Part shown: positions 1 through 8,623 of the stretch, piece by piece | How the letters are laid out: each line of letters begins with the position of its first letter | Numbering within the stretch: the first letter of the stretch is position 1 | Source of the DNA: Propionibacteriales bacterium | GTDB taxonomy: Bacteria; Actinomycetota; Actinomycetes; Propionibacteriales; Nocardioidaceae | Reading direction: 5' to 3' | DNA: 33,040 nucleotides | Assembly (NCBI GenBank): GCA_013821195.1 | Contig: JACDHG010000006.1 | Coordinates: forward strand, 1-33,040 | Translations under genes and position numbers: made by a program | The notes under the pieces: model-generated | What the model was told of the DNA's origin: nothing | The model's input: the letters and a program-made list of their open reading frames with translations, nothing else | Databases searched by the model: none

Positions 1-55
1 GACAGCACCCCCGGTCAGATCACATCGGGACCGTCGACGCCTGCTGCCGATACCG

Positions 56-454
56 GTGGTGCAAGTGCCCGCTGGTGAGGCGTTCACGGCGCTGCAGCGT
101 CAGGAGATCACCAAGGCGATCGGTGACGCGGATCGAGTCTCGGGATACGCCTTCTCTGTGTACGTCGGCGCGTGCGACCCCGATGCCCGTCGGAATGCCG
201 AGGCCCTCCACGCAGAGCTGGAGGCACCCGCCGACAGCATCCTCGTGCAGGTGGACCCGGCCGCTCGGACCATCGAGATCGTGACGGGTGCGCGCATCCG
301 CAGCCACCTCGACAACCGCCAGGTGGCGTTGGCCGCGCTGACGATGCAGTCGGCTTTCGCGACCGGAGACCTGACTCGCGGCCTCGTCGCCGGGCTGCAG
401 CAGTTGGCCGGCCTGGCGCGAAAGCCGACGCTGCTGCATACCGACACTCCCTGA
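56..454 (+). CDS. DUF5130 family protein (possibly 5'-truncated)
   Basis: A small soluble protein of at least 132 residues that resembles the actinobacterial DUF5130 family (Rv2468c-like), whose biochemical role is not established. The core reads 'FSVYVGACDPDAR' near the N-terminus, then 'ILVQVDPAARTIEIVTG' and a C-terminal 'ALAALTMQSAFATGDL' block, an arrangement reminiscent of TPM-type folds. No signal peptide is visible. The frame is open to the left edge of the window, so the listed GTG may be internal and the true start may lie outside. The gene converges on pepN, as its relatives do in other actinobacteria, which supports the family call. Family assignment is from recall of the pattern; function is unknown. 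Confidence 0.7.
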   Translation: MVQVPAGEAFTALQRQEITKAIGDADRVSGYAFSVYVGACDPDARRNAEALHAELEAPADSILVQVDPAARTIEIVTGARIRSHLDNRQVALAALTMQSAFATGDLTRGLVAGLQQLAGLARKPTLLHTDTP

Positions 455-461
455 CAGCTCT

Positions 462-498
462 GCCGGCCGCCAGGCGTGGTGGGAGGCGTCAGGCCGGC
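462..498. terminator. Candidate hairpin between convergent DUF5130 and pepN
   Basis: A perfect 7-bp inverted repeat, GCCGGCC/GGCCGGC, with a 23-nt loop spans the junction of the two converging genes and overlaps the pepN stop codon. It could act as a bidirectional terminator, but there is no T tract and the loop is long, so the call is weak. Confidence 0.25.
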
Positions 499-3032
499 GC
501 GTCGTAGGCCTGGGCGGCCAGCGCCCTGGCCACGTCGGCGCGACCCTCCGAGACGAGGCGACGGGCCGCAGGATTTCCTTTGCTCGCGGCCAGCCAGGCG
601 TCAGTCGTGGCGAGCGTCTCCTGGGTAGCGACCTCGCGGGGGAACATATGGCTGAGCACCGTGGAGGCGTGATGCACCCCACGGGTCTCCCAGATCGACT
701 CGGCGGCGGTGAGGTAACGCTCCAGGTACGGCCGCAGCACCTCTTCCTGTCCGGGCTGGTTGAAGCTCAGCGCGATGCTGCGCATCGTCTCGTTCGCGAT
801 GTCGTCTCGCTCCACCGCCTGCGACCACGCGTGCTCCTTGGCTTCCGCCGTCGGCATCGCTGCCCTGGCGGCGGCCGCCGACTCCTGACCGGAGATCGTG
901 TTGTCACGGTCGAGCTCACTGTCGATGTCATCGTCGTCGGCGCGCGCCTCGCGAGCGAGGCCGGTGAGGATCAGCCAGCGCAGGTCCGTGTCGACGACGA
1001 GCCCAGCGAGGGGTCGCGAGCCGTCGAGCAGACTGGTGAGCAGGTCGAGGGATGCGTCGCTGTGGGCCGCTCGTGCCAGCCCGCGGGTGAATGCCAGCTG
1101 CTCGTCGCTTCCGGGCTGAGCTGCGCGGAGCAGGTCGACAAGCCCCGCCTCCCAGCGGAGAGCGACGGCTGCCCGGTTGGCTGGCGCGGTGTACTGCGAG
1201 ATGGCCTGGCCGGTGCGGGCCACCAGGGACCGAACGGCGAACTGGTCGCTCTCCACGGCGATGCCGCGCAGCACGAGCGACACCCAGTCGCTGGCGCCCA
1301 TCTCGGCGTCGCGGGTCATGTCCCAGGCCGCGCCCCACGCCAGGGCGCGGGCGAGGGAGTCCTGGAACTTGTCGATGCGGTCGACGAGGGTCGCGAGCGA
1401 GCGCTCGTCGAGCCGCACCTTCGCGTAGGTGAGGTCGCCGTCGTTCAAGAGCACGAGGTCGGGTCGCTTCGCGCCGACGAGCTCGTCGACGTGGGTGTCT
1501 TCCCCCGACACGTCGATCTCGGTGCTCGACCGACGGACGAGGGCATCGTCGGTGAGGTCATAGAGGCCGACGGCGAGCCGGTGACGGCGCAGGGTCGGGA
1601 AGTCCGGATGCGCAGACTGCTGCACGGTGAACGACGTGAAGCAGTCGTTGTCATCCACCTCGAACGCCGGTCGGAGCGTGTTGACGCCGGAGGTCTGGAG
1701 CCACTCCTTGGTCCAGGAGCCAAGCTCTCGGCCGGAGGTCTCCTCCAACGCCTTGAGCAGGTCGGTCAACTCGCTGTTGCCGTAGGCATGGCGGTCGAAG
1801 TACGTCCGCAACCCGTCGAGGAAGTGCGTGGGCCCGACCCAGGCGACGAGCTGGCGCAGCGCCGACGCCCCTTTGGCATACGTGATCCCGTCGAAGTTGA
1901 CCTCGACGGCCTCGAGGTCGTGGTTGTCCGCGGCGACCGGGTGGGTGGACGGCAGCTGGTCCTGCCGGTAGGCCCAGGTCTTGCGGGCGTTGCAGAAGTT
2001 CGTCCATGCCTCGCTGTACTTCGTGGCGTCAGTGCAGGCCTCGTGGGACGCCCACTCGGCGAACGACTCGTTGAGCCAGAGGTCATCCCACCACTTCATG
2101 GTGACCAGGTCGCCGAACCACATGTGCGCCATCTCGTGGAGGATCGTGTTCGCGCGGCCCTGGTAGGCGGCCTGCGTCTGGCGACTCCGGTAGATGTACT
2201 CGTCGCGGAAGGTGACGCAGCCGGCGTTCTCCATGGCGCCCATGTTGTACTCGGGCACGAAGAGCTGGTCGTACTTCCCGAAGGGGTAGGCCATGTCGAA
2301 GGCGCCCTCGAAGTACGCAAAGCCCTGCTTCGTCACCTCGAAGATGTCGTCGTGGTCGAGATGGGGGACGAGTGACTGCCGCAGGAAGATGCCGAGTGGG
2401 ATCTCGCCACGCTGGCCCCGGTACGTGTCGCGGACGACGGCGTACTCACCTGCCACGACGGCGGTGATGTAGGTCGACATCGGCTTGGTGGGCTCGAAGT
2501 GCCACCTGGACGTGCCGCGGCCGAGATCCTGCGGCTCCGGTGTCGGTGAGTTGGAGACGACTTGCCAGTGTGACGGCGCCGTCACGTCGAAGGTGAAGGT
2601 CGCCTTGAGGTCAGGCTGCTCGAACGTCGTGTAGACGCGTCGTGCGTCCGGGACCTCGAACTGCGTGTAGAGGTAGACGCGGTCGTCGACCGGGTCGACG
2701 AATCGGTGCAGTCCCTCACCGGTGCGGCTGTAGGTGCAGTCGGCGGCGACGCGCAGCTCGTTGTCAGAGCCGAGGTCGGTCAGCTCGATCCGGCTGTCGA
2801 CGTACGCCGCGGGGTCGATCGACCGGCCGTTCAGGGTGATCTCGCGGACCGTCGCGCCTACGAGGTCTACAAAGGAGGAGGCGCCCGGCTCCGAGCAGGA
2901 GAACGTGACGACGGTCGTCGACCCGAACGTGGTGTCGGAGGTCGTGAGGTCGAGGCTGATGTCGTAGCTGGCGACATCGAGGATGCGGGCGCGCTCACCG
3001 GCCTCGCCGCGGGTGAGGTTGATTCCTGGCAT
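489..3032 (-). CDS. pepN: Aminopeptidase N (M1 family zinc metallopeptidase)
   Basis: A cytoplasmic aminopeptidase that removes N-terminal residues from peptides. At 847 residues it has the usual length for actinobacterial PepN. The exopeptidase motif GAMEN lies at about residues 265-269 ('NMGAMENAGC'). The zinc site HEMAH is at about 299-303, and the third ligand Glu follows about 19 residues later in 'WLNESFAEW'. The N-terminal beta domain and long C-terminal helical ERAP1-like domain complete the M1 architecture. The ATG start gives MPGINLTR, typical of the family, and faces the divergent DsbA-like gene 87 bp away. All catalytic residues that can be checked are present, so the gene looks intact. 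Position next to the Rv2466c-like gene is conserved in actinobacteria. Confidence 0.96.
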   Translation of the reverse strand: MPGINLTRGEAGERARILDVASYDISLDLTTSDTTFGSTTVVTFSCSEPGASSFVDLVGATVREITLNGRSIDPAAYVDSRIELTDLGSDNELRVAADCTYSRTGEGLHRFVDPVDDRVYLYTQFEVPDARRVYTTFEQPDLKATFTFDVTAPSHWQVVSNSPTPEPQDLGRGTSRWHFEPTKPMSTYITAVVAGEYAVVRDTYRGQRGEIPLGIFLRQSLVPHLDHDDIFEVTKQGFAYFEGAFDMAYPFGKYDQLFVPEYNMGAMENAGCVTFRDEYIYRSRQTQAAYQGRANTILHEMAHMWFGDLVTMKWWDDLWLNESFAEWASHEACTDATKYSEAWTNFCNARKTWAYRQDQLPSTHPVAADNHDLEAVEVNFDGITYAKGASALRQLVAWVGPTHFLDGLRTYFDRHAYGNSELTDLLKALEETSGRELGSWTKEWLQTSGVNTLRPAFEVDDNDCFTSFTVQQSAHPDFPTLRRHRLAVGLYDLTDDALVRRSSTEIDVSGEDTHVDELVGAKRPDLVLLNDGDLTYAKVRLDERSLATLVDRIDKFQDSLARALAWGAAWDMTRDAEMGASDWVSLVLRGIAVESDQFAVRSLVARTGQAISQYTAPANRAAVALRWEAGLVDLLRAAQPGSDEQLAFTRGLARAAHSDASLDLLTSLLDGSRPLAGLVVDTDLRWLILTGLAREARADDDDIDSELDRDNTISGQESAAAARAAMPTAEAKEHAWSQAVERDDIANETMRSIALSFNQPGQEEVLRPYLERYLTAAESIWETRGVHHASTVLSHMFPREVATQETLATTDAWLAASKGNPAARRLVSEGRADVARALAAQAYDAPA

Positions 3033-3119
3033 CCGGTCATCTTGTCACGCGGTTCTGGGAATGAGGAATCGTCCGAAGCACTTGCTAGTGGGAGAGAACG
3101 CACCCACCCAGGAGGACAC

Positions 3120-3725
3120 ATGCCCGACCGCACGAGCACCGCTGACTTCTGGTTCGATCCGGCCTGCCCGTGGGCGTGGATCGCCTCGCGGTGGATGAAG
3201 GAGGTGGAGCAGGTGCGTGACGTCACGACTGACTTCCACCTGATGTGTCTGGCCTACCTGAACCAGGACAAGGACGTCGACGAGGACTACCGCAAGAAGC
3301 TCGACTGGGGCCCGGTGCGGGTGTGTCAGGCGGCGGCCGAGGCACACGGTGACGAGGTTCTCGACCGCCTCTACACAGAGCTCGGCACCCGCTTCCACAA
3401 CCAGGGCCTCGACAAGTCGCGCGAGACGATCGAGGAAGCTCTTGTCGCGACCGGGCTTCCTACCGATCTCGCGGAAGCGATGGATGACGACTCGCGGGAC
3501 GGCGCGATCAAGAAGTCGCACCACGCGGGCATGGACCAGGTCGGCATGGAGGTCGGGACACCGGTGATCGCTGTCGAAGGAGTCGCGTTCTTCGGGCCCG
3601 TCGTCACACCTATCCCGCGTGGGGAAGAGGCAGGCCGCCTGTGGGACGGGGTTCGTCTGGTGGCCGGAGTCGAGGGCTTCTACGAGCTCAAGCGGAGTCG
3701 CAGCGTCGGGCCGACGTTCGACTGA
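3120..3725 (+). CDS. DsbA-family oxidoreductase, mycothiol-dependent nitroreductase (Rv2466c) homologue
   Basis: A 201-residue thioredoxin-fold protein of the Rv2466c type, which in mycobacteria uses mycothiol for thiol-disulfide and nitroreductase chemistry in the cytosol. The ORF-track version is too long: a strong AGGAGG ribosome site lies 5 bases before the ATG chosen here, giving MPDRTSTADFWFDPACPW. Family signatures are the N-terminal 'FWFDPACPW', 'GPVRV', 'HNQG', 'KSHHAGMDQVG' and the C-terminal 'GVAFFGPVV...IPRGEEAG'. The active site reads CPWA, with Ala in place of the resolving Cys of the CPWC found in Rv2466c, so this homologue should act as a monothiol enzyme. There is no signal peptide. 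It is divergent from pepN and followed by rpiB after 47 bp. Confidence 0.9.
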   Translation: MPDRTSTADFWFDPACPWAWIASRWMKEVEQVRDVTTDFHLMCLAYLNQDKDVDEDYRKKLDWGPVRVCQAAAEAHGDEVLDRLYTELGTRFHNQGLDKSRETIEEALVATGLPTDLAEAMDDDSRDGAIKKSHHAGMDQVGMEVGTPVIAVEGVAFFGPVVTPIPRGEEAGRLWDGVRLVAGVEGFYELKRSRSVGPTFD

Positions 3726-3772
3726 GCGAGCCCGTCGCGACGGCATCACCGCGACCTGAGACGATTCCAGTC

Positions 3773-4276
3773 ATGCGCGTTCACCTCGGCTCAGACCACG
3801 CGGGCTGGGAGCTCAAGGAGCATCTCGCCGTGTGGTTGCGCGCCAAAGGCCACGAGCCGGTTGACCACGGCCCGTACGTCTTCGACGCCGTCGACGACTA
3901 CCCACCGTTCTGCCTGCGGGCTGCCGAGGCGGTGCTGACGGAGCCGGCCAGTCGGGGGGTCGTCGTCGGTGGCTCCGGCAACGGTGAGCAGATCGCGGCG
4001 AACAAGGTGTTAGGCGTCCGGGCTGTGCTGGCCTGGTCGAGGGAGACCGTCGAGCTCGGTCGGCTGCACAACGATGCGAATGTGATGTCGGTCGGTGCTC
4101 GCATGCACTCCACCGAGGAGGTCATCGGCTTTCTCGACGTGTTCTTGTCCACGGAGTTCACCCGCGAGGCGCGTCACGAGCGCCGGATCGCGATGCTGAC
4201 CGACTACGAGCAGACCCGTCGCCTCCCGGAGCTGCCGGCAACTGCCCGCCGCACCACTGGCGGCGACGAGATCTGA
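3773..4276 (+). CDS. rpiB: Ribose-5-phosphate isomerase B
   Basis: Interconverts ribose 5-phosphate and ribulose 5-phosphate in the pentose phosphate pathway. The 167-residue product starts 'MRVHLGSDHAGWELK', the classical RpiB/LacAB N-terminus. The phosphate and active-site loop reads 'GGSGNGEQIAANK', the actinobacterial form that lacks the catalytic Cys of E. coli RpiB and is thought to use the Glu instead. 'HNDANVMSVGAR' follows. The ATG at this position is chosen over the longer ORF because homology begins here. A 12-bp palindrome CCGTCGCGACGG lies 30 bases upstream. The gene is followed by nei after 7 bp, so the two are probably co-transcribed. Confidence 0.95.
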   Translation: MRVHLGSDHAGWELKEHLAVWLRAKGHEPVDHGPYVFDAVDDYPPFCLRAAEAVLTEPASRGVVVGGSGNGEQIAANKVLGVRAVLAWSRETVELGRLHNDANVMSVGARMHSTEEVIGFLDVFLSTEFTREARHERRIAMLTDYEQTRRLPELPATARRTTGGDEI

Positions 4277-4283
4277 AGCACCG

Positions 4284-5093
4284 ATGCCAGAAGGGCACAC
4301 CCTCTATCGGTTGGCCGCGGATATCAGCGCGGCCTTCTCCGGCCAGCGTGTCGAGGTGACAAGCCCGCAGGGGCGCTTCAGCGACGCCGTCCTTGTGGAC
4401 GGGCACGTGCTCGAGATGGCCGAGTCAGCTGGCAAGCACCTGTTCATCCGGTTCGACACCGGTCCGACCATCCATGTGCACCTCGGGCTCATCGGGGTCT
4501 TCTCGATCGACGAGGGAGAGCCGCCGCCAGCCCTCGGGGCGGTGCGACTGCGCATCGTCGGTCCGACGGCGTACGCCGATCTGCGAGGCGCGACGACGTG
4601 CGAGCTCATCACTCAAGAGGCGGTGGCGATGATTCTCGCCACGCTGGGGCCCGACCCGCTTCGTCTCGAAGCCGACCCGGGCAAGGCGTTCGCGCGCATC
4701 AACCGGAGTCGCAAGCCCGTAGGCGCCCTGCTCATGGACCAGTCGGTCCTTGCCGGCGTCGGAAACGTCTACCGCGCAGAGACGCTGTTTCGGGCCCGGC
4801 TGCATCCACTGACACCGGGGAACAAGGTGTCGAAGCGACGGTGGAACGCGCTGTGGACAGATCTCGTGGACCTGATGGAGTACGGCGTCCAGACAGGTCG
4901 GATCGACACCGTGCGTCCGGAGCACGAGCCTGAGGCGATGGGCAGGCAGGCGCGTGTCGATGACCACGGTGGTGAGGTGTACGTCTACCGCCGTCACGGC
5001 CAGGCCTGCCATCTGTGCGGTGCAGTCATCCGGACGAGGGTTCTGGAGGGGCGCAATCTCTTTTGGTGCCCGACGTGTCAGCGTCGCCGCTGA
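4284..5093 (+). CDS. nei: Fpg/Nei family DNA glycosylase/AP lyase (endonuclease VIII type)
   Basis: Base-excision repair enzyme that removes oxidised bases and cleaves the abasic site. The mature N-terminus PEGHT supplies the catalytic Pro and the neighbouring Glu. A conserved Lys lies in 'SAGKHLF' at about residue 52. The helix-two-turn-helix segment contains 'LAGVGNVYRAETLF' at about 155-170. The C-terminal zinc finger is intact, with pairs CHLC and CPTC separated by about 17 residues. The length of 269 residues is normal. PEGHT rather than PELPE, and the Rv2464c-like neighbourhood after rpiB, favour the Nei subgroup over MutM/Fpg. It starts 7 bp after rpiB, suggesting an operon. Confidence 0.93.
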   Translation: MPEGHTLYRLAADISAAFSGQRVEVTSPQGRFSDAVLVDGHVLEMAESAGKHLFIRFDTGPTIHVHLGLIGVFSIDEGEPPPALGAVRLRIVGPTAYADLRGATTCELITQEAVAMILATLGPDPLRLEADPGKAFARINRSRKPVGALLMDQSVLAGVGNVYRAETLFRARLHPLTPGNKVSKRRWNALWTDLVDLMEYGVQTGRIDTVRPEHEPEAMGRQARVDDHGGEVYVYRRHGQACHLCGAVIRTRVLEGRNLFWCPTCQRRR

Positions 5094-5141
5094 ACGGACT
5101 GGCGAACTTTGCCGACAGCCCACTACGCGACCCGAAGGCCG

Positions 5142-5147
5142 TTACCC
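5142..5147 (+). promoter_or_regulatory. Candidate -10 element for a leaderless phosphatase mRNA
   Basis: The hexamer TACCCT sits 8 bases before the GTG of the phosphatase gene. This is the spacing expected of a leaderless actinobacterial transcript, and no ribosome-binding site is seen before that GTG. No convincing -35 element is present. Confidence 0.3.
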
Positions 5148-5155
5148 TCAGAGCC

Positions 5156-6304
5156 GTGGCCGAGCCTCACCTACACCCGCGCGCTGGGCCGGGGTTGCGG
5201 CGGCGGGTCACCGGGCGGGGGAGAGTCGCGGCGCGCTGGGCGCTGCAGCAGGCCGAGACGACTTGGCTCACGTTGCTGTCAGCCATGTCCCTGCTCGCGA
5301 TGGTCGGGCAGGCGGCCTTCTCGGACTGGTGGCCGCTGACGGCCTATGCGATTCCCATCGTGTTGTCGATGGGTGTGCTGTCGATCAGCTACATGGTCGT
5401 GCTCTTCGGTGTGGTCGGCTTCTGCATGGTGGTGTCGGTCGCGCAGGTCAGCGACCTCACCGACCTGCGTCTCGCGGCCGTCGGGGTTGTCGTGATCCTC
5501 GCCGCGATCGTGCTCTGGCAAGCCCGTAACCGGGAGCGGCTCGGAGTCGCGTCGACACGCGGGGAGTCCATGCTCATCGACCTGCGGGACAGGCTTGCTG
5601 CCCAGAGCAGGCTGCCGGAGCTGCCGCCGGACTGGCACACCGAGGCGGTGATGCGGTCGGCCGGTGGGGCGTCGTTCGCGGGGGACTTCATCGTCGCGGC
5701 GAAGACGCAACGTGGCTGCCGGCTCGAGCTGTTGGTGGTCGACGTGTCCGGCAAGGGTGTCAACGCCGGGACTCGGGCGCTCCTGCTGTCCGGCGCCTTC
5801 GGCGGACTGCTCGGATCCCTGCCGCCTGCGAGGTTCCTCCCCGCAGCCAACGAGTACCTGCTGCGTCAGGAGTGGGGGGAGGGCTTCGCGACCGCCGTGC
5901 ATGTCGCGGTGGACCTGACGTCTGGTGACTTCGAGCTGCGGACGGCGGGACATCCACCGGCGGTGCAGCTCCACGCGGGCTCTGGGCGTTGGTCGGTGCA
6001 CTGGACCGAGGGGCCGGTCCTGGGGGTCCTTGACGATGCCGACTACACGGTCCACCAGGGCCAACTCCACCCTGGCGACGTCTTGTTGATGTACACGGAT
6101 GGCCTTGTGGAAACCCCGACTCGTGACATCACCTACGGCATAGACAAGCTCGTTGGCGAGGCGGACCGACTTGTCAAGGATGGCTTCACCGACGGCGCCA
6201 GCCGCCTCGTGTCGAGCATCGACTCCGAGAGCGACGACCGTGCGCTGCTGCTGCTGCACCGCCGTGAGCGCCGCGCCGCGCCGCGGTCACCGCAGCGTGT
6301 GTAG
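5156..6304 (+). CDS. Membrane-anchored SpoIIE/PP2C-type serine/threonine phosphatase
   Basis: A 382-residue protein with a hydrophobic N-terminal region of about four membrane segments (roughly residues 40-125, including 'WLTLLSAMSLLAMVGQ' and 'LAAVGVVVILAAIVLW'). A cytoplasmic PPM/SpoIIE domain follows. The metal-binding signatures are 'GASFAGDFI', 'VVDVSGKGVNAG', 'TAGHPPAV', 'LLMYTDGLVE' and a terminal 'DDRALLLL'. Such proteins usually dephosphorylate anti-sigma-factor antagonists in stress or partner-switching cascades. No anti-sigma factor or antagonist gene is visible nearby, so the target is unknown. The track ORF starts inside nei; the GTG used here follows the end of nei and a -10-like TACCCT. 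It converges on pepC with 10 bp between the genes. Confidence 0.88.
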   Translation: MAEPHLHPRAGPGLRRRVTGRGRVAARWALQQAETTWLTLLSAMSLLAMVGQAAFSDWWPLTAYAIPIVLSMGVLSISYMVVLFGVVGFCMVVSVAQVSDLTDLRLAAVGVVVILAAIVLWQARNRERLGVASTRGESMLIDLRDRLAAQSRLPELPPDWHTEAVMRSAGGASFAGDFIVAAKTQRGCRLELLVVDVSGKGVNAGTRALLLSGAFGGLLGSLPPARFLPAANEYLLRQEWGEGFATAVHVAVDLTSGDFELRTAGHPPAVQLHAGSGRWSVHWTEGPVLGVLDDADYTVHQGQLHPGDVLLMYTDGLVETPTRDITYGIDKLVGEADRLVKDGFTDGASRLVSSIDSESDDRALLLLHRRERRAAPRSPQRV

Positions 6305-6314
6305 CTGGCTCAGG

Positions 6315-7676
6315 TCAGTCGGCCAGGGCACCCATCGGGTCCCACGCGGGGAGCACGATCGGGTTGAGGTCAAGGGCTCGTCGCAGGTCGACGGGGAGGG
6401 CCGAGCGACGTACGGCGATCTCGAAGACGTGCTCGCCGAACCAGCTGTCGTTCATCGTCCAGAAGCCCTTGTCTGCCTTCTCGTCACCCCAGCTGTTCTC
6501 GACCCGCCAGCGCCGCGGCACCTTGCGGCCCGCGCTCGACTCCGTCACATCGACGCCGGTGAAGAGCATGGCGTGGGTCATCAGCGTGTCGTGGTGCAGC
6601 AGGCGGTCTGCCTTGTCCATCGACAGTTCGGCGTCGTACACGCCGGCGTAGTCGTAGAGACGCTCGTCCCAATAGCCGCGCTCCACGTTCGCCATCTTGC
6701 CTGTGTCGCACCCGAACCACACTGGCTCGCCGTCGACGAGCGCTGCCATGGTGAGCTCGCGCAGCAGTGACATCTCGACGTTGAGGTAGACGACCGGCGG
6801 CGCGTCGACGACATTGCCGAGGTGCTCGACGGTGTAGGTGCGACCGACCTCGCTTGAGGCGCGCGGATCGTGGACGATGCAGACGTAGTCCTCGAGGTCG
6901 AGTCCGGCATACCTGGTCGCGAAGTCCTGGGGGCTCATCTCGTCGTCACGGTGGAAGCCCTTGTCCTTGTCGTTCCACTGCCACTGCACGGTCGACGGCG
7001 GTGCGCCGAGGTGGATCGCGAGGATTCGGTGCGCGACCTCCAGCGCCTCGAGCTTCGTCGCCCTCAGGCGGTCGGGCGACGCGCCGGTCGCTGCTTGGGT
7101 GCGGATGTCACGGGCGGTACGGCGCAGGAGCTGGCCGATCGAGCGGTTCAGGCTCGAGGTCTTCGACGAGGAGTGGGTCTCGGGCATCGCCTGCTTGGGC
7201 ACGAGCCCGTGCTTGGCGACCAACGCGACGAACATGTTCCACTGGCCGCCGTCCTCTGCCGGGTTGGCGAGCAGGTGCGCGACAGTACGGTCGTCGACGT
7301 CGCGGTCGGCTGTCTCGATGACTGACTCGAGCCAGAAGTTGGCTTTCTCCAGCTTGTCCCAGAAGAGCAGGTAGTTCTGTGAGAACTCGAAGTCCTTGAC
7401 ACTCATCGTGTTGGCCGCACCGGCCCTGAGCAGGTTGAGCCCCGCGAAGAGCCAGCAGCGACCACTCTGCTTCTGGTTGGTCACCTCCCAGTCGTCGAGG
7501 TGGTGCGACATCGACGTGGCGATCGAGGTGACGACGGACCGGTCGAGGGCGACGTCCTCGAGGCTCGTGTTGGTGACCGCGTTCTGCGCCAGCCGGTACG
7601 CCGGGTTCGACGCGAACTGCTTGGTGAAGCGCTCGAGGTCGTCGCTGTTCAGTGCGCGGCTGGAGTCGTGGCTCAT
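6315..7676 (-). CDS. pepC: Aminopeptidase C (C1 family cysteine peptidase, bleomycin-hydrolase type)
   Basis: A cytoplasmic cysteine aminopeptidase of the PepC/bleomycin hydrolase family, 453 residues. The nucleophile is Cys74 in 'NQKQSGRCWLFAG', with the oxyanion Gln six residues before it. The catalytic His lies in 'THAMLFTGVD' and the Asn in 'RVENSWGD' near the C-terminus, so the triad is complete. The ATG used here, rather than the longer track start, gives MSHDSSRAL and is preceded by AAAGGAA about 7 bases upstream. The extra N-terminal residues in the track ORF are translated 51-bp repeats and are not part of the protein. The gene stands alone, converging on the phosphatase gene. Confidence 0.94.
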   Translation of the reverse strand: MSHDSSRALNSDDLERFTKQFASNPAYRLAQNAVTNTSLEDVALDRSVVTSIATSMSHHLDDWEVTNQKQSGRCWLFAGLNLLRAGAANTMSVKDFEFSQNYLLFWDKLEKANFWLESVIETADRDVDDRTVAHLLANPAEDGGQWNMFVALVAKHGLVPKQAMPETHSSSKTSSLNRSIGQLLRRTARDIRTQAATGASPDRLRATKLEALEVAHRILAIHLGAPPSTVQWQWNDKDKGFHRDDEMSPQDFATRYAGLDLEDYVCIVHDPRASSEVGRTYTVEHLGNVVDAPPVVYLNVEMSLLRELTMAALVDGEPVWFGCDTGKMANVERGYWDERLYDYAGVYDAELSMDKADRLLHHDTLMTHAMLFTGVDVTESSAGRKVPRRWRVENSWGDEKADKGFWTMNDSWFGEHVFEIAVRRSALPVDLRRALDLNPIVLPAWDPMGALAD

Positions 7677-7772
7677 GGGCGGGTTCCTTTCCGGGGGAGT
7701 CGTGCCAGAGCCTACGCCTCCCGGCCTTCTGCCTGGGTTGCATACGCCCCACGGGGTGGCGCCTGGGCCACC

Positions 7773-7920
7773 GAGCGCGTCGTCTGCCGCCGGGTGTCGG
7801 AAGACGTACGGTATTGGCGTTCTGAGCGCGTCGTCTGCCGCCGGGTGTCGGAAGACGCACGGCATGGGCGTTCCGAGCGCGTCGTCTGCCGCCGGGTGTC
7901 GGAAGACGCACGGTATGGGG
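7773..7920. repeat. 51-bp tandem repeat array, locus 1 (3 copies)
   Basis: Three head-to-tail copies begin at 7773, 7824 and 7875, exactly 51 bp apart; the third is cut short at about 46 bp. The shared core is 'gagcgcgtcgtctgccgccg' followed by 'ggtgtcggaagacg'. Within each unit CGTCT-G-CCG can pair with CGG-A-AGACG around an 8-nt loop, so every copy can fold into a hairpin. A second array of the same family lies at 31511-31630 in inverted orientation. The array sits between the pepC start and the 3' end of a recombinase remnant. The 17-residue repeats in overlapping track ORFs are a by-product of the 51-bp period. Confidence 0.93.
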
Positions 7921-7938
7921 GCAGCAGCAACGGCCCGC

Positions 7939-8521
7939 TCACCGGATGCTCCCGGCGCTCGGCGTCGCCATCGGGTGACCGGCGAAGACCTGGGCGTCGA
8001 GGACCTCGGCGGCCTTTGCGGTACTGGGAGGCGAGCCAGTCGTCAGCCAGATGCAGGTAGATCCGGGTGGACTCGATCGAGGCGTGCCCGGCCTGGGCAG
8101 GCACAGCCTCCAACGCCATCCCGGCCTCGCGGAGCCGGGTCAGGACCTTCGCGGCCACATCGCCGCGGACTGGCAGATGGCCGAAACCCCGAGATGGTAG
8201 ACAACCGGCGAGCCACCGTGCTGGTCGCCACCCCGCTCGCCGCATCGGCCAAGCTCACCGGTTGCAACACGTGCTCGCTGCTTCGGCCGGTGCGCTGGGC
8301 GGTGATGAAACCCAGCACATCGGTGGCCCGCACCTCGGCCGGTGCCTTCGCCACGACGGTGAAGAACACCTTCAGGTCATAGGCCGCAGCGAGCACCGTG
8401 TTCGGTCGGCACCGACCTCCAGGAACTCCAGGTAGTCGTCGACCAGCGGCATGCCCAGCCGCACGAGCGGCTCCCCGGACGGTCCACGAGAACGGATCAG
8501 ACACAGATCAGACACGGACAT
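7939..8521 (-). pseudogene. Decayed tyrosine recombinase/phage integrase
   Basis: Pieces of one integrase lie in three frames. The N-terminal SAM-like domain reads 'MPLVDDYLEFLEVGA', then shifts frame near 8407 (one base missing) to 'RPNTVLAAAYDLKVFFTVV' and 'STVARRLSTISGF'. It shifts again near 8190 to 'RGDVAA', which joins directly to the C-terminal 'LTRLREAGMALEAV...QAGHASIESTRIYLHL'. The stretch normally carrying the first catalytic Arg, the Lys and much of the catalytic domain is missing. A further +1 shift near 8018 restores an ending 'AAEVLDAQVFAGHPMATP' and a TGA at 7939. At least three lesions plus a large internal deletion make it non-functional. It marks a former mobile or integrated element. 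Start and domain calls are from motif recognition. Confidence 0.85.
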
Positions 8522-8623
8522 CTCAAAGCCCCTAGCACGGTCGACAGGCAGCCACAGCGGCTGGTGGAAATGTCCATGAAGATCACCCACATATCAAGCA
8601 TGAGAGGACGGTTGACGCCGGCG

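Noticed and set aside
648-2375. A 575-residue plus-strand ORF opposite pepN
   Set aside because: It is the antisense shadow of pepN in high-GC DNA, with low-complexity composition and no recognisable domain. The same applies to 5279-6259, 14987-16267 and 19498-20631.
3732-3743. Palindrome CCGTCGCGACGG before rpiB
   Set aside because: It is built of GC-rich dinucleotide steps expected by chance and has no matching site elsewhere in the window.
7773-7920. CRISPR array
   Set aside because: The repeats are contiguous, with no unique spacers, and no cas genes are present.
7396-8382. A plus-strand ORF with 17-residue repeats (SASSAAGCRKTYGIGVL-like)
   Set aside because: The peptide repeat is only the 51-bp DNA repeat read in frame. 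The rest is antisense to pepC and to the integrase remnant.
8551-8566. Small hairpin (CAGCC-N5-GGCTG) after the MFS gene as a terminator
   Set aside because: A 5-bp stem with no T tract is too weak to call.
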